From positions 372,001 through 436,000 of the forward strand of contig CAVRJB010000019.1 in assembly GCA_963721385.1 (NCBI GenBank): 64,000 nucleotides of DNA. Reading direction: 5' to 3'. The notes beneath the pieces were generated by a model. That model saw nothing but the letters and a program-made list of their open reading frames with translations, was not told the origin of the DNA and ran no database searches. Shown in pieces: positions 17,201 through 26,551 of the stretch; within the stretch, counting starts at the first letter, position 1; each line of letters starts with the position of its first letter. Both the position numbers and the translations under genes were made by a program. This stretch comes from DAOMFB01 sp963721385. GTDB taxonomy: Bacteria; Acidobacteriota; Thermoanaerobaculia; UBA5066.

Positions 17201-17206
17201 ATGCTA
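17201..17206 (-). promoter_or_regulatory. Candidate -10 element of the M1 peptidase gene
   Basis: TAGCAT on the minus strand ends eight bases before the GTG at 17192. No Shine-Dalgarno is seen between them. The transcript would begin within about two bases of the start codon. No convincing -35 hexamer is visible. Confidence 0.4.
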
Positions 17207-17233
17207 ACAGGGGCGCTCGGACGCGCCGCCCCC

Positions 17234-17239
17234 TAGAAT
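17234..17239 (+). promoter_or_regulatory. Candidate -10 element of ligA, leaderless type
   Basis: TAGAAT lies exactly six bases before the GTG at 17246, so transcription would start at the start codon itself. No ribosome site precedes ligA. The same six-base spacing is found before six other genes in this window. Confidence 0.6.
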
Positions 17240-17245
17240 CCGGGC

Positions 17246-19299
17246 GTGGCCCCGAAAGCGAAGGACCCCGCGGCGCGCGCCGGGGAGCTCCGCGCGGAGA
17301 TCCAGAGGCACGAGCGGCTCTACCACGTCGACGCGCGGCCGGAGATCACGGACGCGGAGTTCGACGCGCTCGTGAGGGAGCTGAAGACGCTCGAGGCGGC
17401 GCACCCGGAGCTCGTGACTCCCGACTCGCCGACGCAGCGGGTCGGCGGGGCGCCGGTCTCCGAGCTCCCGAGCGTCCGGCACGAGAGTCCGCTCCTTTCG
17501 CTCGACAACGCCTACGACGACGCCGAGCTCGTGGCGTGGCTCGACCGCGTCGCGGACCGCCTCGACGGGCGGACGCCCGAAATCGTCTGCGAGCTGAAGA
17601 TCGACGGCCTGTCCGTCTCGCTCGTCTACGAGGACGGCGCCCTCGTCCGCGCGGCGACACGGGGCGACGGGACGACGGGGGAGGACGTCACGCCGAACGT
17701 CCGGACGCATTCCTGAGATGCTGGAGGGATCCCCCTCCGCCTCGCGGCGCGTGCTCGAGGCGACGCCATCCGGCTCCTCGAGGTGCGGGGGGAGGTCTAT
17801 TTCCCGAGGGCCTCGTTCCGCGCCCTGAACGAGGCGCGGGCCGAGGAGGGGGAGCCTCTCTTCGCGAACCCGAGGAACGCGGCCGCCGGGTCGCTCCGCC
17901 TCCTCGACGCGCGGATCACGGCCGCCCGGACGCCTCTCGAGCCTTTCTCTACGCCGTGGCGCGCTGGGAGGGGCCTGGGGCTCCCGGGACCCAGGACGAG
18001 GCGCTCCGCTCGCTCGAGAGTCTCGGCTTTCCAGTGAACCCTCACCGGACGACGGCCGATGGCAGCGGCGAGGAGATCCGGGCTTTCCTCGTGGCAGCTC
18101 TGGCAGACGAAGCGGCCATGACCTTGCCGTTCGAGACGGACGGCGTCGTCCTGAAGGTCAACGCCCTCGCCGACCAGAAGCGGCTCGGGGCGACGGCCAA
18201 GAGCCCGCGCTGGGCGCTGGCCTACAAGTTTCCACCCGAGGAGGCGACGACCGTCGTCACGGACATCGTCGTCCAGGTCGGGCGGACCGGCGTCCTGACG
18301 CCGGTCGCGGAGTTCGATCCGGTCCTCCTCGCCGGGACGATCGTGAAGCGGGCGACGCTTCACAACATGGAGGACCTCTCCCGGAAGGACGTCCGGGTCG
18401 GAGACACCGTAGCCGTCGAGAAAGGGGGCGACGTCATCCCGAAGGTGACGCGAGTTCTCCTCGAGAAGCGCCCGAAGAAGGCGAAGGAGTTCGTCCTCCC
18501 GCCCCGGTGTCCGTCCTGCGGCGAGAAGGTCGTGAAGGAAGAAGGAGCCGTCGCCGTCCGCTGCGTCAACCCGTCCTGCCCCGCGCAGGCGAAGGAAGCG
18601 ATCCGCCACTTCGTCTCGCGCCGTGCGATGGACGTCGAGGGACTCGGCGACGAGCGGATCGACCAGCTCCTCGCGGCGAAGCTCGTCTCCGACGTGGCCT
18701 CGCTCTACGACCTGAAAGGGGAGGACCTCGCCGCCCTCGAGCGCTGGGGCGAGAAGTCCGCGGCGAACGTTCTCGCCCAGATCGGGAAGTCGAAGGACGC
18801 GGGCCTCGCCCGCCTTCTCTTCGGCCTCGGGATCCGGCAGGTCGGAGAGAAGACGGCGAAGCTGCTCGCTCGCCGCTTCGGGTCGCTCTCCGCGCTCGCG
18901 GAGGCCGACGAGGAGGCGCTGACGGCGGTCTCCGAGATCGGCCCCGAGACCGCGCGCGGCATCCGGGCCTGGTTCGAAAAGGCGGAGAATCGGGCCCTGA
19001 TCGGGAAACTCGGAGCCCTCGGCGTCCGTATGACGGAGACCCCGTCGGCACCTGCCGGGGAAGGCCCGCTCCTGGGCGGCGTCTTCGTCCTGACGGGCAC
19101 CCTCTCCCGGAGAACCCGCGACGAGGCGGCCGCCGCGATCGAGACGGCGGGCGGAAAGGTGACCTCCTCGGTGTCGAAGAAGACGACGGCCGTGATCGCC
19201 GGGGACGAGGCCGGCTCGAAGCTCGAGAAGGCCAGGACGCTCGGCGTGCCGGTCTGGACGGAGGAAGATCTGGAAGCGAAACTGGAGAAGCAGCCGTGA
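17246..19299 (+). CDS. ligA: NAD-dependent DNA ligase LigA, reading frame broken by single-base shifts
   Basis: LigA seals nicks in replication and repair. All parts are present: an Ia/NAD-binding region, the adenylation motif ELKIDGLS, the OB fold, a four-Cys zinc finger (CPSCG and CVNPSCPAQ), helix-hairpin-helix repeats and a C-terminal BRCT domain. The frame breaks in two places. Near 17707-17728 an extra base and a missing base create a TGA at 17714 between NVRT and IPLRL, with the frame restored afterwards. Near 17941 one G appears to be missing, after which the frame stays shifted to the end. Corrected, the protein has about 684 residues, a normal length. GTG 17246 follows TAGAAT by six bases. 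Sequencing indels are more likely than a dead essential gene. Confidence 0.88.
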
Positions 19300-20750
19300 G
19301 CTCCGCGCCCGCGGCCGAGCAACTCGTTCTCGTCGTGGACGACGACTCCGGAAGCCGCAAGGCGATGGCGCTCGCCCTCCAGACCGACGGCTACCGCGTG
19401 GAGGAGTTCGGCGACGCGGCCTCCGCCCTCGCGCTCGCGGCCGAGGATCCGACGGTCGGCCTCGTCGTCACCGACCTGAAGATGCCGGGGATGACGGGCC
19501 TCGACCTCGCGACCGAGCTCGCCGTGGCGCGGCCGGACGTCTCCGTCCTGATCGTCACCGCGTTCGGCGACGTCGAGACGCTGCTCGCGGCGCGCGCGCT
19601 CGGCACCGCCGACTACGTGGCGAAGCCGGTCGCGAAGGACGATCTCCGGCTCCGCGCTGCGGCCGGGCTCCGGCGTTCGAAGCAGGCGGGCGAGATCCGC
19701 GACCTCCGCGAGCGGCTCGACAAGCGCTACGGCTTCGAGGCGATTCTCGGGATCTCGCGGCCGATGGAGCGGCTCTTCGAGAGGTTGCGCGTCGTCGCGC
19801 CGACGAGGACGACCGTCCTGATCGTCGGCGAGTCGGGAACGGGCAAGGAGCTCGTCGCGAACGCGATCCACCACAATTCGCCGCGCCGTTCGCGCGCCTT
19901 CGTCGCGCTCAACTGCGGCGCGATCCCGAAGGAGATCATCGAGTCGGAGCTCTTCGGTCACGAGCGGGGAGCGTTTACGGGCGCTCTCGTGAAGCGGGTC
20001 GGACGGATCGAGCAGGCGCACGGCGGGACGCTCTTCCTCGACGAGGTCTCGGAGATGCCGCCCGACCTGCAGGTGAAGTTTCTGCGGGTCCTCGAGGAGC
20101 GGAAGGTGACGCCCGTCGGCGGCAACGAGTCGAAAGACGTCGACTTCCGCCTTCTCGCGGCGACGAACCGCGACCTTTCGAAGGAGATCGAGGTGGGCCG
20201 CTTCCGGCAGGACCTCTTCTATCGCCTCTCCGTCGTCTCGCTCGAGATCGCGCCGCTCCGCGACCGAAAGGACGACATCCCGCTTCTCGTCGAGCGCTTC
20301 CGCGACCTCTTCGCGCGCGAGCACGAGAAGGCGGTGACGGGCGTGACCGGACCGGCTCTCGCCGCGCTCGTGAACTACGCCTGGCCCGGGAACGTCCGCG
20401 AGGTGAAAAACGTGATCGAGAGCGCCGTTCTCTTCGCCGGCGGGCCGAGGATCGACCTCGCCGACCTCCCCCCCGCCGTCCGGGCCGCGGCGCCGGAGCC
20501 CGCCGACGCCGGAACGGACGCAGGGTCCGTCGCAGCCGCGACGGGGGCCGGTTCCTACGTCGGCAAGACGATGGCGGAGATCGAGCGGGAGGCCATCCTG
20601 ACGACGCTCCAGGTCTCGGGCGGCAACCGCAGACGCGCGGCGGAGATGCTCGACATCGGCCTCCGAACCCTTCAGCGGAAGCTGAAGGAGTACCGCGGGG
20701 AGACGGGCGACGACGACGACGAGGATCTCGGCGAGGACACGGCCACGTAG
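19296..20750 (+). CDS. Sigma-54-dependent response regulator, NtrC family
   Basis: This 484-residue transcription activator is controlled by phosphorylation. The receiver domain has Asp60 (VTDLKMPG) and the acidic VVDDDS near residue 13. The AAA+ domain has Walker A GESGTGKE at 178-185, the sigma-54 contact loop GAFTGA at 225-230 and Walker B LFLDE near 246. A Fis-type helix-turn-helix (GNRRRAAEMLDIGLRTLQRKL) closes the protein, followed by an acidic tail. GTG 19296 overlaps the ligA stop by GTGA. No partner histidine kinase is encoded nearby, so its signal and targets are unknown. Confidence 0.93.
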   Translation: MSSAPAAEQLVLVVDDDSGSRKAMALALQTDGYRVEEFGDAASALALAAEDPTVGLVVTDLKMPGMTGLDLATELAVARPDVSVLIVTAFGDVETLLAARALGTADYVAKPVAKDDLRLRAAAGLRRSKQAGEIRDLRERLDKRYGFEAILGISRPMERLFERLRVVAPTRTTVLIVGESGTGKELVANAIHHNSPRRSRAFVALNCGAIPKEIIESELFGHERGAFTGALVKRVGRIEQAHGGTLFLDEVSEMPPDLQVKFLRVLEERKVTPVGGNESKDVDFRLLAATNRDLSKEIEVGRFRQDLFYRLSVVSLEIAPLRDRKDDIPLLVERFRDLFAREHEKAVTGVTGPALAALVNYAWPGNVREVKNVIESAVLFAGGPRIDLADLPPAVRAAAPEPADAGTDAGSVAAATGAGSYVGKTMAEIEREAILTTLQVSGGNRRRAAEMLDIGLRTLQRKLKEYRGETGDDDDEDLGEDTAT

Positions 20751-20756
20751 GTCGGG

Positions 20757-21569
20757 ATGGCCGCGAAGCTCGGAACGGCTCTTGCGCTTCTCGCTCTCCT
20801 CTTCGGGCTCGTGCTCCTGCTGCGCCTTCTCTCCCGCTTCATGGCCTACCCCGGCTCACCCCTCGCCTTTCCGGCCGAAGATCGGCTCGGACCGGAGGCG
20901 CGGCTCCTCGACATCCGGACGGAAGACGGGCTTTCGCTCCGGGCGGCCTGGTTCTCGAGCGGCGTCCCGGACGCTCCCGTCGCCCTCTTCTTTCACGGAA
21001 ACGCGGAGTCGGCGGCGCAGAACGGGCCTCTGGCGGCCGCGCTGGCCGCGGGCGGCGTCGACGCCGTTCTCGCGGAGTACCGCGGCTACGGCGGGATGCC
21101 GGGGAGTCCCTCGGAGGCCGGGCTCGTGGCCGACGGCGAGGCGGTCCTCGGGGCCCTCCGGGCGGACGGCGTCACTCCGGCGCGGACGGTGCTCGTTGGG
21201 CGCTCGCTCGGGACGGGCGTCGCCGTCGAGCTCGCACGGCGCTCGCCCCCTGCGCTTCTCGTCCTCGTGTCGCCGTACACGTCGTTCGCGGATCTCGGCC
21301 GGGGTCTCGTCGGCCCGTTCGCGCCGCTCGTCGTCGCAGACCGGTTCGACAACCTGTCGAAGATCGGGACGCTCACCTGCCCCGTGACGATCCTGCACGG
21401 CACGATGGACGAGGTGGTTCCGTACCGGATGGGCGAGCGCCTCGCCCGGGCGGGGAAGGACGTCCGGTTCGTTCCCCTCGAAGGGCGCGGCCACAACGAC
21501 ATCCCCGACCTCCCGGGGCTTCTCCTGGCCGAGATCGCGCGCGTCTTCCCGCTCCCTTCGCGGCGCTAG
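20757..21569 (+). CDS. Alpha/beta hydrolase, membrane-anchored (BEM46-like)
   Basis: An N-terminal hydrophobic helix (about residues 5-25) anchors an alpha/beta hydrolase domain. The nucleophile elbow GRSLG carries Ser near residue 149, the acid is probably in GTMDEVVP, and the base His is in GRGHND near the C-terminus. The oxyanion-side HGNAES motif is typical of serine aminopeptidase-like/BEM46 proteins. The substrate is unknown; lipid or peptide esters are possible. ATG 20757 lies six bases after the NtrC-family gene, in an apparent operon that continues to the WS/DGAT gene. Confidence 0.82.
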   Translation: MAAKLGTALALLALLFGLVLLLRLLSRFMAYPGSPLAFPAEDRLGPEARLLDIRTEDGLSLRAAWFSSGVPDAPVALFFHGNAESAAQNGPLAAALAAGGVDAVLAEYRGYGGMPGSPSEAGLVADGEAVLGALRADGVTPARTVLVGRSLGTGVAVELARRSPPALLVLVSPYTSFADLGRGLVGPFAPLVVADRFDNLSKIGTLTCPVTILHGTMDEVVPYRMGERLARAGKDVRFVPLEGRGHNDIPDLPGLLLAEIARVFPLPSRR

Positions 21570-21595
21570 AATCGGGGCGCGCGAAGGAGAAGCCG

Positions 21596-21811
21596 ATGGA
21601 CGTTCCGACGAAGGTCTATGTCACCTGTCCGATGGCCGACCTGAAACAGGTGGCCGGGACCCTCATCGCCATCTCGCCCCACGGTTTTTACGAGGTCCAC
21701 ATCGCCTTCGGGTCGAACACCCATTCGGTCCTCCTGCCGGTGACGGGAACCTCGCTGACGGCGACGGAGCCGATCCTGACGCCACCCGCCGGCTTCGAAG
21801 TCGAACGGTAG
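21596..21811 (+). CDS. Small conserved-looking protein, function unknown
   Basis: The 71-residue product has no signal peptide or membrane segment and appears beta-rich (KVYVTCP, VHIAFGSNTHSVLLPV). I do not recognise a family. It has a good ribosome site (AAGGAG) before ATG 21596. A TAGAAT hexamer at 21567-21572 could serve as its own -10, giving a leader of about 17 bases. It lies between the hydrolase and the WS/DGAT gene, eight bases from the latter, so a role tied to lipid or hydrolase metabolism is possible but unsupported. Confidence 0.7.
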   Translation: MDVPTKVYVTCPMADLKQVAGTLIAISPHGFYEVHIAFGSNTHSVLLPVTGTSLTATEPILTPPAGFEVER

Positions 21812-21819
21812 GGCCGGCG

Positions 21820-23373
21820 GTGACGACCGGGGAGCCGATCACCGAGCCGCTCTCCGCGGTCGACACGGCGTGGCTCCACATGGAGGACCCGACCAACCTG
21901 ATGATGGTCACGGGGGTCTTCGTCTTCGAGAGACCCCTCGATTTCGGCCGGGTGGCGGAGCTCCTCCGGGACCGGCTGCTCTCGATCCCGCGGTTCACGC
22001 AGCGCGTCGTCGAGCCCCGGATGCCGTTCGCGGGGCCGCGGTGGGAGACGGACCCCCACTTCGACCTCCGAAGCCACTTTCACCGAGTCTCTCTTCGTCC
22101 GCCCGGCGACGAGGGGGCGCTCCGGGAGCTGGTGAGCGACCTGATGTCGACGCCGCTCGACTATTCGAAGCCGCTCTGGCAGTACCACCTGATCGAAGGT
22201 CTCGGAAGCGGCTGCGCGATCCTCTGCCGGATCCACCACTCCATCGGCGACGGCATCGCGCTCGTCCGCGTCGTTCTATCGATGATGGACGGCGGCGCGG
22301 GGCACGACCCCGCCGAACCGCACGAGCCGCACGGCTGGGAGCGGCTCGGTCCTCTGCTCCGGCCGGCGGCGAAGGCGATCTCGCGCACCCTCGAGGTAAC
22401 CGAGGCGCTGATGCACGAGGGGACCGAGATGCTGGCCCATCCGGAGCGGCTCCTCGAGATGGCGTCCCTCGGGGCGAGCGGCGTGGACGCGCTCGCGCGG
22501 CTCCTCATGATGGAGCCCGACCCGGCGACGCCGTTCAAGGGACCGCTCGGCTCCTTCAAGCGTGCGGCGTGGTCCCGGCCGCTTCCCCTCGACGAGGTGA
22601 AGGCGGTTGGGAAGGCCCTCGGCGCCACCGTGAACGACGTCCTCCTCTCGGCCGTCACGGGGGCGCTCCGCCGCTACCTCGAGACGCACGGCTTCCCACC
22701 CGCGGGCGTCGAGTTCCGCGCGGTCGTCCCGGTCAACCTCCGGAGGAAGGACGAGGAACACGAGCTCGGCAACCGGTTCGGCCTCGTCTTCCTGGCGCTG
22801 CCCGTCGGGATCGAGAACCCGGTCGAGCGGCTCTTCGAGTTGAAGGAGCGGATGGACGAGATCAAGCGGTCGCCGGAGGCGGTCGTCGCGTTCGGCCTCC
22901 TCGGCGCCATCGGCTCGGCCCCGGCCGAGATCGAGCACCTCGTCGTCAACCTCTTCGGACAGCGCGGCACGGCCGTCATGACGAACGTCGCCGGTCCGCG
23001 GCAGCCGATCTCGCTGGCCGCGGTGCCGGTGACGAGCCTCATGTTCTGGGTCCCGCAGTCGGGGCGGCTCGGGATCGGCGTCAGCATCCTCAGCTACGCC
23101 GGGGGCGTGACGCTCGGCGTGGCCACGGACGCGGGCCTCGTCCCCGACCCGGAGGCGATCCTTGACGGGTTCCAGGACGAGTTCGACGCGCTCGCGGCCC
23201 TCGCGCGGCGGGAAGCGGCGGCGCCGCCGCCGGCGAAGGCTGCGAAGCCCGGGAAGGCTGCAAAGCCGGGGAAGACGGCGAAAGCGGCCCGGAAGGCCGG
23301 GGCCCCGAAGCCGGGGCGAAAGAGACAGCCCGCGAAGGCGGCGAAGCCGGCGAGGAAGCCCCGGGCTCGCTAG
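21820..23373 (+). CDS. Wax ester synthase/diacylglycerol acyltransferase (WS/DGAT) with Lys/Ala/Pro-rich tail
   Basis: WS/DGAT enzymes join acyl-CoA to fatty alcohols or diacylglycerol to make storage wax esters or triacylglycerol. The catalytic HHSIGDG motif is at residues 139-145, and the C-terminal domain contains the typical NVAGPRQPISLAAVPV region near 390. The body has the normal length of about 460 residues. It is followed by a roughly 40-residue tail of AKP/KPGKAAK repeats, strongly basic and unlike the rest. GTG 21820 lies eight bases after the small gene. The stop codon overlaps the stop of convergent ppk1. This indicates neutral-lipid storage. Confidence 0.9.
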   Translation: MTTGEPITEPLSAVDTAWLHMEDPTNLMMVTGVFVFERPLDFGRVAELLRDRLLSIPRFTQRVVEPRMPFAGPRWETDPHFDLRSHFHRVSLRPPGDEGALRELVSDLMSTPLDYSKPLWQYHLIEGLGSGCAILCRIHHSIGDGIALVRVVLSMMDGGAGHDPAEPHEPHGWERLGPLLRPAAKAISRTLEVTEALMHEGTEMLAHPERLLEMASLGASGVDALARLLMMEPDPATPFKGPLGSFKRAAWSRPLPLDEVKAVGKALGATVNDVLLSAVTGALRRYLETHGFPPAGVEFRAVVPVNLRRKDEEHELGNRFGLVFLALPVGIENPVERLFELKERMDEIKRSPEAVVAFGLLGAIGSAPAEIEHLVVNLFGQRGTAVMTNVAGPRQPISLAAVPVTSLMFWVPQSGRLGIGVSILSYAGGVTLGVATDAGLVPDPEAILDGFQDEFDALAALARREAAAPPPAKAAKPGKAAKPGKTAKAARKAGAPKPGRKRQPAKAAKPARKPRAR

Positions 23374-25618
23374 CTGGCGGGCTCGGGCGCGCGCTCGGTC
23401 CCGTCGACGTCGGGCAGGTCGGCGCCGCCGCGCTCGAAGAGCTCCGCCGCGCGGAGGAGGCGCTGGCGGGCGTCCTCGAGGAACGCCGATTGCGAGTCGA
23501 CGGCCGTCTCTCCCGCCGCAGGCTTCCGCCTCTCGTAGGTCCCGTCGCTCCGGAGGTCCCGCGCCCGTACGTTGTCGGAGAGCGTCAGGTCGAGGGCGGC
23601 CGTCACGCGCCGCGCGAGCTCGGGGTCCTCTACGGGAAAGGCGATCTCGACCCGGCGGAAGAAGTTCCGCGGCATCCAGTCGGCGGACGACAGGATCACC
23701 TGGCGCTCGCCGCCGTTCTCGAAGACGAAGACCCGGCTGTGCTCGAGGAACCGGCCGACGACGGAGTGGACCCGGATCCGCTCCGAGACGCCCGGGACGC
23801 CGGGCCTCAGGCAGCAGATCCCGCGGACGCCGAGGTCGATCGCGACGCCCGCCTGCGATGCCTCGTAGAGCGCGGCGATGACCTTCGAGTCGACGAGGGC
23901 GTTCATCTTGGCTCGGATTCCCGCGGGGCGTCCGGCGCGCGCATGGGCGGTCTCCCGCGCGATCCAGTCGAGCGTCGTCCGGTGCATGTCTTTCGGCGCC
24001 GTCACGAGCCGGCGGTAGGCCACCCTCCCCGCGATGCCCGTCAGCGTGTTGAAGAGCTTCGTCGCGTCCTCGCCGAACTCGGGGCGGCAGGTCAGGAGGC
24101 CGAAGTCGGTGTAGATGCGGGCGGTCGTCGGGTTGTAGTTGCCGGTGCCGAGGTGGACGTAGCGGCGGATCTCGTCCTTCTCGCGGCGGACGACGAGGGC
24201 GATCTTGCCGTGCGTCTTCAGGCCGACCACGCCGTAGACGACGTGGACGCCGGCCTGCTCGAGCGCCTTCGCCCAGCCGATGTTGTTCTCCTCGTCGAAG
24301 CGGGCCTTCAGCTCCACGAGGACGGCGACCTGCTTCCCGTTCTCGGCCGCGCGGATGAGGGCCGGGATGATGGGCGACTCGGCGCCGGCGCGGTAGAGCG
24401 TCATCTTGATGGCGAGGGTCTTGGTGTCGTCGGCCGCCCGCTCGATCATCTCGACGACCGGGCCGAAGGAGTCGTAGGGGTGGTGGAGGAGGATGTCGCC
24501 CGCGCGGATCGCCGCGAAGATGGAAGCGTCGGCGGAAAGGAGGGTGGGGGGAAGCGCCGGCGTGAAGGGGGGGTCCTTCAGCTCGCGGCGGTCCAGCTTC
24601 AGGAGCGACATCAGGTCGCCGGGTCCGAGCGGCCCTTCCACCTCGTAGACGTCGCCTTCGGCGATCTCGAGCTGCTTGACGAGGAGCTTCCGGACGCGCT
24701 TCGGCGTCTTCGGGGCGACTTCCAGCCGAACGACGGCGCCGAAGCGGCGGCGCCGGACTTCCTGCTCGATCGTGGCGAGGAGGTCGGAGGCCTCGTCCTC
24801 CTGGATCTCGATGTCGGCGTCGCGGGTGACCCGGAAGATGTGCGACGAGACGATCTCGAGGCCGGGGAAGAGCTCGGGGAGGTTCGCCTGGATGAGGGAC
24901 TCCAGGAGGAGGAACTCGGCCTTCTCCGGCCGGATCTTCTTCTTCCCCTCGACGGCCTCCCGGAGCGGCACGAACCGCGGAAGCGCGGCAGGGGCCTTCA
25001 CACGGGCGAACTTCACCTCGCCCGTCTCGGAGTTCTTCACCTCGACGGCGAGGTTGATCGAGAGGTTCGACAGGAACGGGAACGGATGGCCGGGGTCGAC
25101 CGCGAGCGGCGTCAGGACCGGCAGGACGTTCCGCCGGAACCAGCCGTTCGCCGCCTCGCGCTGCTCCTCGGGAAGATCGGACCAGGTGAGGATCGAGATC
25201 CCGGCCGCCGCCAGTTTCGGCAGGAGGTCCTGCCTCAGGCAGCGGGACTGCCGGGTCTCCATCTTCAGGACCACCTCCCGGATCTTCGCAAGCAGATCGG
25301 CGGGGGAAAGCCGGTCGTCGCCCGGCTCGACCTTTTCGGAGAGGACCTGGTCGAGGACGCCCGCGACGCGGATCATGAAGAACTCGTCGAGGTTCGTCTC
25401 GGAGATGCAGAGGAACTTCAGCCGCTCGAGGAGCGGCCACCGCTCGTCGTAGGCCTCGTCGAGGACGCGGTCGTTGAACTCGAGCCACGACAGCTCGCGG
25501 TTCAGGAGCGGGGTGCCGGGAGCCCGAGGGCGCCGGAGACGGACGGCGCCGGGGCGGATTCCGACTCGACGAGGGCGAGGTTCCGCTTTTTTCGGGGCCT
25601 GTCTTGGTGGTGAATCAT
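23370..25618 (-). CDS. ppk1: Polyphosphate kinase Ppk1, frameshift near the N-terminus
   Basis: Ppk1 makes polyphosphate from ATP through a phosphohistidine. The main frame carries the family core, including LNRELSWLEF, SETNLDEFFMIRVAG, KMTLYRAG, ELKARFDEENNI, the catalytic His in GLKTHGKIALV, HLGTGNYNP and the second conserved His in RFLEHSRVF. The LNRELSWLEF frame has no start codon upstream before a stop. The neighbouring frame begins at ATG 25618 (MIHHQDRPRKKRN) and meets the core at about 25505-25560, so a single-base indel there is inferred. The corrected length of about 750 residues fits the family. The 3' end overlaps the WS/DGAT stop on the other strand. Confidence 0.9.
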
Positions 25619-25685
25619 CGGTCGCGTCTCGTCCGGCGGGGCCTCCGAGGATACGCGAGTCGCCTCAGGGACGCTGGATTGGCGC

Positions 25686-25699
25686 TTCAACCAGTTGAA
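25686..25699. repeat. 14-bp perfect palindrome upstream of ppk1
   Basis: TTCAAC-CA-GTTGAA reads as an inverted repeat in a locally AT-rich patch between the ppk1 start and the ACT-gene stop. It could be an operator for ppk1. It is not followed by a T run, so it is a poor terminator candidate. No function can be assigned from sequence. Confidence 0.4.
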
Positions 25700-25718
25700 A
25701 ACAAAAGATTTGTGGATC

Positions 25719-26108
25719 TCAGCGCGGCTCGACCTTGTGGCCCACCCCGCGGAGGGCGAGAAGCGCCGCCTCGATCGCCTCCTCCTTGACGAGGACGCAG
25801 TCGGTGTCGAACGTCGAGATCGCGAAGATTGAAAGCCCGGCCGAGGCGAGCGGAGCGGCGATCGCGGCGAGGACGCCGGTCTCCTCGAACGGGATCGGCC
25901 CCTGGACTTTCAACATCCGCCAGCCCCGATTCGACGAAATCCCCTCGGGAACGGCCGCCTCTTCGCAGACGATCGACAGCTCCTCTTTCGTCCGCGTCAC
26001 GCTGCAAAAGGCTCCCCCTTCGGCCCACGCGGGCACGGCCGTCTCCGGGTGCATCCGGCAGACGGCGTACCGGCCGGGGAGGAGCGTCAGCGTCCGGGAG
26101 CCGGACAT
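25719..26108 (-). CDS. ACT-domain protein (CASTOR/ZTL-like small-molecule sensor family)
   Basis: The 129-residue protein has a tandem ACT arrangement. The C-terminal half reads GVLAAIAAPLASAGLSIFAISTFDTDCVLV, a pattern (SIFAISTFDTD) widespread in small bacterial ACT proteins thought to bind amino acids. The N-terminal half contains SVTRTKEELSIVC. It has no fused enzyme, so it may be a stand-alone amino-acid sensor; the ligand is unknown. ATG 26108 is preceded by GATAAT with exactly six intervening bases, a leaderless arrangement. It is divergent from the ferredoxin operon. Confidence 0.85.
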   Translation of the reverse strand: MSGSRTLTLLPGRYAVCRMHPETAVPAWAEGGAFCSVTRTKEELSIVCEEAAVPEGISSNRGWRMLKVQGPIPFEETGVLAAIAAPLASAGLSIFAISTFDTDCVLVKEEAIEAALLALRGVGHKVEPR

Positions 26109-26114
26109 GGTGCG

Positions 26115-26120
26115 ATTATC
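26115..26120 (-). promoter_or_regulatory. Candidate -10 element of the ACT-domain gene, leaderless type
   Basis: GATAAT on the minus strand is followed by six bases (CGCACC) and then the ATG at 26108. There is no ribosome site. Read on the other strand the same bases give GATTAT, which could also serve the divergent ferredoxin operon with a leader of about 40 bases. Confidence 0.55.
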
Positions 26121-26161
26121 GACCCGCGGCGAATCCTGTCATCCTTCTCTCGAGGTTCCGC

Positions 26162-26551
26162 ATGGACGAACAGACGGCTCCGAAAGCTCCCCCCGACCTC
26201 CGGACGAAGGCCGAGAGCCTCGGGATCCCGGTGGCCCGGCGGCACATCTTCCTCTGCTGCGACCAGACGAATCCGAAATGCTGCGAGAAGGAGCGCGGGC
26301 TCGCGGCCTGGGACTACCTGAAGAACCGCCTCAAGGAGCTGGGGCTCTCGGAGAGCGGCGGCATCCAGCGGACCAAGACGAACTGCCTCCGGATCTGCGC
26401 CGGGGGCCCGATCGCCGTCGTCTACCCGGAAGGGACCTGGTACCGGGGGTGCGACCCGCCCGTCCTCGAGCGGATCATCGAGGAGCATCTCGTGGGCGGG
26501 AGGCCTGTCTCCGAGTCCCTCATCGTCCAGCGCCCGCTCGGAACGGGATGA
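26162..26551 (+). CDS. (2Fe-2S) ferredoxin, thioredoxin-like fold
   Basis: The 129-residue protein resembles the thioredoxin-like [2Fe-2S] ferredoxin family. Candidate cluster ligands are in HIFLCCDQTNPKCC (residues 28-41) and NCLRICAGGPIAVVYP near residue 78, and the C-terminus has WYRGCDPP. It would carry electrons in the cytoplasm to an unidentified partner. ATG 26162 follows a weak GAGG site. Its stop overlaps the start of the next gene (ATGA), linking it to a protein of unknown function. Confidence 0.85.
   Translation: MDEQTAPKAPPDLRTKAESLGIPVARRHIFLCCDQTNPKCCEKERGLAAWDYLKNRLKELGLSESGGIQRTKTNCLRICAGGPIAVVYPEGTWYRGCDPPVLERIIEEHLVGGRPVSESLIVQRPLGTG

Noticed and set aside
22276..25488. 1070-codon minus-strand frame across ppk1 and WS/DGAT
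   Set aside because: It runs through two genes with strong homology in other frames and reads as Arg-rich noise.
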